Assembly: GCA_911728455.2 (NCBI GenBank)
Contig: OU452219.1
Span: 9,638,397-9,702,396 of the forward strand
From: Marthasterias glacialis
Lineage: Eukaryota > Echinodermata > Asteroidea > Forcipulatida > Asteriidae
Length of the DNA stretch: 64,000 nt
Direction of reading: 5' to 3'
Shown here: positions 60,701 through 64,000 of the stretch, piece by piece
Numbering within the stretch: position 1 is the stretch's first letter
How the letters are laid out: each line of letters begins with the position of its first letter
Made by a program: the position numbers and the translations under genes
Notes under the pieces: model-generated
Databases searched by the model: none
The model's input: the letters and a program-made list of their open reading frames with translations, nothing else
What the model was told of the DNA's origin: nothing

Positions 60701-63605
60701 ACGCCAAGTTGTGCTCTTTCTTCAGTCCCATGATGATTTGTTGGTGCTCTGTGAAGCAAACACAAAAAAATCAATTTTAGGTTTAGCATTTTAAATTGAG
60801 CTATCACATTGTCCTGCTGAGAATACACTTGAGTAACGTTTAAAAACACAACAGAAAACTGCAAAAATTGACATCAGCTTTATGTAAATGGTAAACTGAC
60901 AGAAATTGTTGACGCAATATACATTGTACACATTATTAAACTGTATTTTGTTATACGTAATAATATGCACAAGTAATTATAACAAAATTTAACTTATAAG
61001 ATTTGCTATAGCAGCTGAAACAAAGTTGGCATGACCAGCCAATACTTAAAGCTGTAAACCAACAACAGAACATCGCCTTAGAAAACAAAATTTCCCAAGT
61101 ACTTGAATACATACATCTGAGTACATCAATACAAATTCCACATAAACAAGTTTCAAAGCAGCAAACATGTAGTTATCGCTCTTCAAAACAAATTGAGTGG
61201 GAAAAGATGGCAAAGGGGAAAGGGGGAAAATGTAAGCCAAAGATACATGTACACATGATAAACTACCTATTTGCAAATCTTTTCAATTCCACTAATACAA
61301 ATATTTCCATAAAGGCAATATCTAAACCATAAGGCATGGAGGCAAATTAAACGATTCGGCTGGTAGCGGCTTGCCTTTGAAAAAAACAGAAAAAAAAAAA
61401 GAGTAAATTATGACCACTAAGTGCTTTGAAATGTTACCCAACCGAAAGCAAACAAAATATTGCGTGTGTTTGTGCTGTGCATGACATGGACCGATATAAC
61501 AACACTCACTCAGAACAGACGGTAACAATTCCAGAATGTCCCATGGACCTATTTGTAGACGACGATTGGCAAAAGTGAATGGCTTCAACAGCCAAATGGA
61601 TACAAAACAAGTGGTGTATATACATGGTCTCTAGTCTTTAGGATACTGAATATCATCTATGAACCTGAGGACTTAATTATGAGGATGATATGTGTTATTT
61701 ACAAAAACAGAGAATGAGGTCAAGTTGGGGCATATACATGTATAATATACACTTAATGTTTGTACGGGAAGTAGTTAGGCAGGTGTCCGAATTGATGGCT
61801 TCGGCAGTGGCTATGGCCGGAACGCTGAAAAATGCTATTCTCAAATGTTGTCATTGCATGCAACGGCCATAGCCAAAGCCGGAGTCACTTGATTTGGACA
61901 CGGCATAAGACTTGAATAGCCCATTCATTACTTGTTCTGTGTCACTTCAGGAAATGTAACACAGTATCATTTGCTTGTTGGTACCCTTTATAATCATAAT
62001 AATTGCCTATCCCCCCCTTTTACTATTGCGCCCTCTTGCATTTAATCATAAGGCCAATGCATCCCTAATTGAGCCATGAGCTTCAAATAAAAAATTCACA
62101 TAATTTTCACCAGACTGAATTATGTCACAATCTAACATTGCAAATGTCATGCTGAAGGACGCTGAACATTTCATCGTGTCGATCGTCAGCGTTCAGCATA
62201 ACAAGTATGAAGCAACCCCTTACAATACCCACGGCAATGAAATGCCATCCAGGCATGTATTTAGCCAATCAATAACCAGCCAGAGCTCAGCTAGCTCCGG
62301 AGAGCATGGAACAACATGAATATTGATTAGGTGAGAAAACACATGGGGGTATCCTGGCCATGTATATTAAATCCAGTTATGAAGGCATCAATATTGCTCA
62401 TGGACTACTTCAAATAAACATCGTTTGATTGTTGTGTTAGTGCTGCATTCAAGATATGACATTGAGGCACCAACACTAAATCAGGTTTTTTGAATTGTTT
62501 TTCTGCTCTGGCTTTTTTCGGCCAAAATAATTAAGCATCAATTAATAAACACAAAATTTGTGAACTAAAATAGGCATGAAACGGAAAAAAACAGTCTCTT
62601 CGAGACAAAACAAAGCATTGCTGTTTGCGGCTTTTAGAGAATTTTCTTATCTCAGTCTTAGAAATTTAAAAGAAGGTTTAATCTGTCCTAAACTTTTGTC
62701 ATGACCTTTACAGGAATCAGGAACAGTGTCTGTCCTACATGTTTAGCGACAAATGGGCAACGTCAAATCCCCTTCCAGACTCTGTTTAATTAAGTTGATT
62801 TGTATAACACAAGACAGCCACACCATGATGAAGGTTTATAAGGGATGACGTTTAAATTGTAAAAAACTACAACGCCACAATGAATACACATCTCTTGTCT
62901 ACATCCTTAATAGTATAATTGTAATAGTGGGGCAGGCTGTCAATGTGGCGATGACTTAGGTAGGAGATTGAATCTCAAGCACTAAGGTGGATTATCAGGC
63001 CGATAATGTGCCATGGTGCCTCTTCACTTGTGTGCTACATCACACACTCTCTATAGTAATAGAGATTTAATGCAGTACCTTCGCCTTCGCAATCTCTACG
63101 TGTAGTTTAATTGATTCACTGATTTGATTATAGTTGCATTGAAGTGGGGCACCTCTTTCTATGAGACATGTTAATCTGAAGTGTGCTCCACACTAAACCA
63201 GCTCCCATTAAAAGCAATAACAAATCACATATTTTATATAAAGAGATGTTAATGTTTTTGCAGATGTTTTCTTCATCATCATCTATACTAAATGTTTCAG
63301 CCCTTTGTCTTTTAAAAAATTTCAGATTCAGATGTTAAATGTATAATTACTATTATGTACTAAGTAGTTTATCAAATTCAAGAAAGTAAATTGAAGCAAA
63401 TATAAATATAAAAAAGGAACAACAAATTCTTGAAGTGTTTAGACTCACCTGCTTCTGTGTACTTGAGGCCGTGATGAGCTTCCCCTTCCTCTGGTTTGGG
63501 AGGGGGCCAGATGGGCTCTAGCTTACCCGGAGATGTTGAAACAGGTGCACCATTGGGGTAGTTTTGAGGGTAAGTGTGCTGGGCCCAGCAATACATGGCA
63601 TCCAT
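48730..63605 (-). CDS. FMN1/FMN2: Formin of the FMN1/FMN2/Cappuccino class, C-terminal 729 residues (14 exons; 5' exons off window)
   Basis: Exons on the minus strand: 63605-63449, 60748-60687, 60421-59700, 58719-58587, 57520-57371, 57010-56931, 56291-56162, 54918-54772, 53872-53813, 52585-52465, 51232-51088, 50482-50336, 48997-48907, 48774-48730. All junctions are GT/AG and phases agree (2190 nt). Residues of the partial protein: about 50-130 charged coiled coil; about 160-275 FH1 with several polyproline runs (profilin-actin recruitment); about 290-690 FH2, starting [13 protein letters not shown] and containing [14 protein letters not shown] and [19 protein letters not shown]; then a basic tail ending [14 protein letters not shown]. 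Formins nucleate and elongate unbranched actin filaments as FH2 dimers. The exact-phase match and the tail favour the FMN class over DAAM, Diaphanous or FMNL, and no DAD motif is present. It is tail-to-tail with gremlin. The 14th exon is the least certain. Confidence 0.93.
48907..48997 (-). CDS. FMN1/FMN2: Formin exon: charged post-FH2 tail
   Basis: 91 bp, acceptor CCTCAG, donor GTAAGA. It encodes [20 protein letters not shown] then [10 protein letters not shown], a highly basic tail following FH2. Confidence 0.88.
50336..50482 (-). CDS. FMN1/FMN2: Formin exon: end of FH2 (DFKDLWKKE)
   Basis: 147 bp, acceptor CACACAG, donor GTCAGT-like. It encodes [20 protein letters not shown], then [20 protein letters not shown] and EQQGIAKK. 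It matches the FF-IW-EF--DFKDFWKKE motif at the end of FMN FH2 domains. Confidence 0.93.
51088..51232 (-). CDS. FMN1/FMN2: Formin exon: FH2 C-terminal helix
   Basis: 145 bp, acceptor CTGAAG, donor GTGAGT. It encodes [20 protein letters not shown] then [20 protein letters not shown] and KLHETVAK. It equals the CEVEAGKVYQV...PFKENMEQF stretch of FMN2. Confidence 0.94.
51285..51403. mobile_element. MITE, GTGTCCGAATT/GGCTAC family
   Basis: The left end GTATCCGAATTAGCGGCTAC and the right end TAGCCATAGCCCCTAATCCGGACAC are inverted repeats. They match the element at 61783-61901. It lies four bases from the next MITE. Confidence 0.7.
51408..51551. mobile_element. 144-bp MITE with TTAA at both ends
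   Basis: TTAAGCCTGGTTCATACTTC at the left; AAGTTTGAACCAGGCTTAA at the right. It is the intact counterpart of the interrupted element at 27.5 kb. TTAA at both borders suggests piggyBac-type TTAA targeting, but no transposase is present to confirm it. Confidence 0.78.
52465..52585 (-). CDS. FMN1/FMN2: Formin exon: FH2 (FPLPEP...KFEDL)
   Basis: 121 bp, acceptor CCCTAG, donor GTAGCC. It encodes [20 protein letters not shown] then [26 protein letters not shown] and KFEDL-KDL match FMN2. Confidence 0.94.
53648..53720 (-). mobile_element. Truncated tRNA-Leu-derived SINE head
   Basis: On the minus strand GTTGTGGCCAAGCGGTCTTG is followed by GACTCAAGTTCTGATG and GAGTGTGGGTTGGGCAC. It has the same tRNA-Leu-like head as 37.8 kb, but the B box is cut after GGGTT, so the copy is deleted and probably not transcribable. 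Confidence 0.62.
53813..53872 (-). CDS. FMN1/FMN2: Formin exon: FH2 ([10 protein letters not shown])
   Basis: A 60-bp exon with acceptor TTTGCAG and donor GTAGGC, encoding [20 protein letters not shown]. It is too short for ordinary ORF scans and was found by continuing the FH2 alignment. Confidence 0.93.
54233..54420. mobile_element. 188-bp MITE with about 50-bp inverted repeats
   Basis: TAGGAAACTCTAACTAGTAA... at the left mirrors ...TTACCAGTTTTAGTTTCCTA at the right. Both sides contain GGGTACAACCATG or its complement. Its centre, GAGCAGAGTATACTGTTCGA ending AACGTC (54295-54320), recurs inverted at 28502-28527. Confidence 0.82.
54534..54714. mobile_element. 181-bp palindromic MITE
   Basis: CCATAAGCCGATTCACGGAT at the left mirrors ...CCGTGAATCAGCTTATGGG at the right. 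The middle contains CTCAGGGGGG...CCCCCCTGAG, a second internal hairpin. It ends only about 58 bp from the GNYMNGG exon. Confidence 0.85.
54772..54918 (-). CDS. FMN1/FMN2: Formin exon: FH2 signature GNYMNGG
   Basis: 147 bp in phase 0/0, acceptor CATTAG, donor GTATGA. It contains [20 protein letters not shown] and [19 protein letters not shown], the most conserved block of all FH2 domains, in the actin-binding knob/post region. Confidence 0.97.
56162..56291 (-). CDS. FMN1/FMN2: Formin exon: FH2 ([15 protein letters not shown])
   Basis: 130 bp, acceptor ATCCCAG, donor GTATGT. It encodes [20 protein letters not shown] then [20 protein letters not shown] and VCE, a helical core segment of FH2. 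Confidence 0.95.
56931..57010 (-). CDS. FMN1/FMN2: Formin exon: FH2
   Basis: 80 bp, acceptor TGTACAG, donor GTAAGT. It encodes [20 protein letters not shown] then PLDKPE and a split Gln codon. LDKPEQFLYEL across the junction matches the FMN family. Confidence 0.93.
57371..57520 (-). CDS. FMN1/FMN2: Formin exon: FH2 core, KRSQAVG motif
   Basis: 150 bp in phase 0/0, acceptor GTCCAG, donor GTAAGT. It encodes [20 protein letters not shown] followed by [20 protein letters not shown] and [10 protein letters not shown]. The KRSQ-VGI-MSSLH block is highly characteristic of FMN1/FMN2 FH2 domains. Confidence 0.95.
57691..57908. mobile_element. Short-TIR element with GCAAGAGGGCGC ends
   Basis: TTACAGCAAGAGGGCGC at 57691 mirrors GGCGCCCTCTTGCAGTAA ending at 57908. 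A single end of the same type (GCGCCCTCTTGCATTTAATC, then ATAAGGCC) appears at about 62028. The inverted repeats are only about 17 bp. Confidence 0.5.
57977..58084. repeat. Dispersed intronic repeat, copy 1
   Basis: It includes GAGGCAAATAAAACCATTCG, GCTGGTAGCGGCTTGCTTTG and ATGACCACTAAGTGCTTTGA. These pieces are shared in the same order with 61317-61453. The repeat family is not recognised. Confidence 0.75.
58587..58719 (-). CDS. FMN1/FMN2: Formin exon: FH2 lasso/linker
   Basis: Acceptor GTTCAG, donor GTACTC. It encodes [20 protein letters not shown], then [20 protein letters not shown] and KAKK, corresponding to the lasso-linker of FMN2. The exon completes a split Ser codon from the previous exon. 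Confidence 0.9.
59167..59364. mobile_element. 198-bp MITE with CAGGGCCCAATTT ends
   Basis: CAGGGCCCAATTTCAACTGC at the left mirrors GCTCTATAAAATTGGGCCCTG at the right. A related core (GCAGAAAATTTTGCTCAGCA ... TTTGCTTAGCAA) lies at 58399-58560, and a weakly similar end (CAGGGTTCAATTTCATAAAG) at 15840. Confidence 0.75.
59700..60421 (-). CDS. FMN1/FMN2: Formin exon: coiled coil, FH1 and start of FH2
   Basis: 722 bp, acceptor ATAACAG, donor GTGAGC. It begins [20 protein letters not shown] (coiled coil). It then carries the FH1 with runs such as [18 protein letters not shown] and PPPPPPPPG, and ends with [20 protein letters not shown], the FH2 lasso containing the conserved Trp. The proline codons are mostly CCA/CCT/CCC, so the plus strand appears as a GGT/GGA glycine-rich frame, which is an artefact. 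Confidence 0.93.
60687..60748 (-). CDS. FMN1/FMN2: Formin exon: coiled-coil segment
   Basis: The acceptor is TTCACAG and the donor GTTAAA, a weak donor. It encodes [21 protein letters not shown], with the first E completed by the previous exon, and continues in frame into [16 protein letters not shown]. The heptad-like hydrophobic spacing suggests a coiled coil before FH1. Confidence 0.82.
61317..61453. repeat. Dispersed intronic repeat, copy 2 with an A-rich insertion
   Basis: The same blocks as the 57977-58084 copy, with about 90% identity by eye. An A-rich run of about 35 bp (about 61376-61410) splits GGCTTGCCTTTGA from ATGACCACTAAGTGC. This is one of two copies within one gene. Confidence 0.75.
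61783..61901. mobile_element. 119-bp MITE, GTGTCCGAATT/GGCTAC family
   Basis: GTGTCCGAATTGATGGCTTC...GGCTATGGCCG at the left; CGGCCATAGCCAAAGCCGGA ... GATTTGGACAC at the right. It is an imperfect palindrome of the same family as 51285-51403. Confidence 0.78.
63449..63605 (-). CDS. FMN1/FMN2: Formin exon: linker upstream of coiled coil
   Basis: Preceded by CTCTCCAG and followed by GTGAGT. It encodes [20 protein letters not shown]... to KYTEA plus one base, with an internal proline-rich [13 protein letters not shown]. It begins in phase 0 and contributes residues 1-52 of the partial product. No known domain is recognised. Its ATG first codon is probably internal and not a start, since an acceptor precedes it. 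An alternative first exon cannot be excluded. Confidence 0.75.
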
Positions 63606-64000
63606 CTGGAGAGGGGAAAAGTACTTAACCATTCAAATTTTGATGAAGGAGTCTTTTTTTATGAAGATTGAAAGAGTAAAACAAGAAGAGTAATGATGTA
63701 AAGACTGTTCATACATTATCAGTTTAGCCATTTGCATACCAATCTACACAAAAAACTACACATTTTAAAGACACAAATCAACTGATATTAAAATTGTCTG
63801 AATATTAAAAGGTAAATTTGGTGAACGTTATTTTGTTTTGTTATTATTAAGAAGAGAAGTTGGGGAGGGGGTCATAATTATACTTGTACAGCATGGTATG
63901 AGGAGGAGGGTGCTAGGGGTAAAGCTTGTCTGCTTTGTTTCTTGTTGAAATTAAGGCTGCGAAATATTGACATATTTCTAAGTAAAAATTGTCATCACTG
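63606..64000. other. Formin intron sequence to the right window edge
   Basis: AT-rich, with no splice-bounded coding segment recognisable. The next upstream formin exon must lie beyond 64000. Confidence 0.6.

Larger units (their letters stand above)
48775..63448. other. Formin introns: contents
   Basis: Introns range from about 0.6 to 2.7 kb. The one before the last exon is 132 bp. 48998-50335 is AT-rich with no landmark. 51233-52464 holds two adjacent MITEs. 52586-53812 holds a truncated SINE. 53873-54771 holds two palindromic MITEs. 57521-58586 holds a TIR element, a dispersed repeat and a MITE relative. 58720-59699 holds a CAGGGCCCAATTT MITE. 60749-63448 holds the second dispersed-repeat copy, a GGCTAT-type MITE and a hairpin at 62.15 kb. 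The others show nothing distinctive. Open frames in these introns show no recognisable domain. Confidence 0.6.

Overview
The window looks like genomic DNA from an invertebrate deuterostome, most probably an echinoderm. It is AT-rich, contains intron-split genes, and is dense with small inverted-repeat (MITE-like) and tRNA-derived (SINE-like) repeats. Two genes identify it as animal DNA: a Gremlin-type BMP antagonist on the + strand (22.6-23.2 kb), and the C-terminal part of a formin of the FMN1/FMN2/Cappuccino class on the - strand (63.6 down to 48.7 kb). The species assignment is an inference from repeat style and gene sequence, not a demonstrated fact.

Layout: 1-7251 is the 5' part of a Ty3/gypsy LTR retrotransposon lying on the - strand. 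It has an LTR of about 1.25 kb, a primer-binding-site candidate, gag, and a pol frame that stays open to the left window edge (protease, reverse transcriptase, RNase H, integrase). A canonical -1 slippery heptamer joins gag to pol. From 7.25 to 22.6 kb I recognise no gene, only simple repeats and a MITE fragment. The gremlin coding exon follows at 22,589-23,158, preceded by a clear splice acceptor. From 23.2 to 48.7 kb is intergenic or untranslated sequence. It holds a 650-bp foldback element, a nested pair of MITEs, a G-run, a 0.75-kb polypurine tract, a tRNA-Leu-derived SINE, another palindromic element and a 21-bp minisatellite just past the formin stop codon.

From 48.7 to 63.6 kb I could stitch together 14 formin coding exons whose splice sites and phases all agree (2190 nt, 729 codons plus stop). 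They encode a coiled-coil segment, a proline-rich FH1, a complete FH2 and a basic Spire-binding-like tail. The N-terminal exons lie beyond the right edge. The formin introns carry at least six MITE-like insertions and truncated SINEs.

The most interesting point is the gene order. Gremlin and this formin are neighbours in tail-to-tail orientation, exactly as GREM1-FMN1 and GREM2-FMN2 are in vertebrates. The window therefore appears to preserve the pre-duplication Gremlin-Formin linkage, in which vertebrate formin introns and flanks carry Gremlin enhancers.
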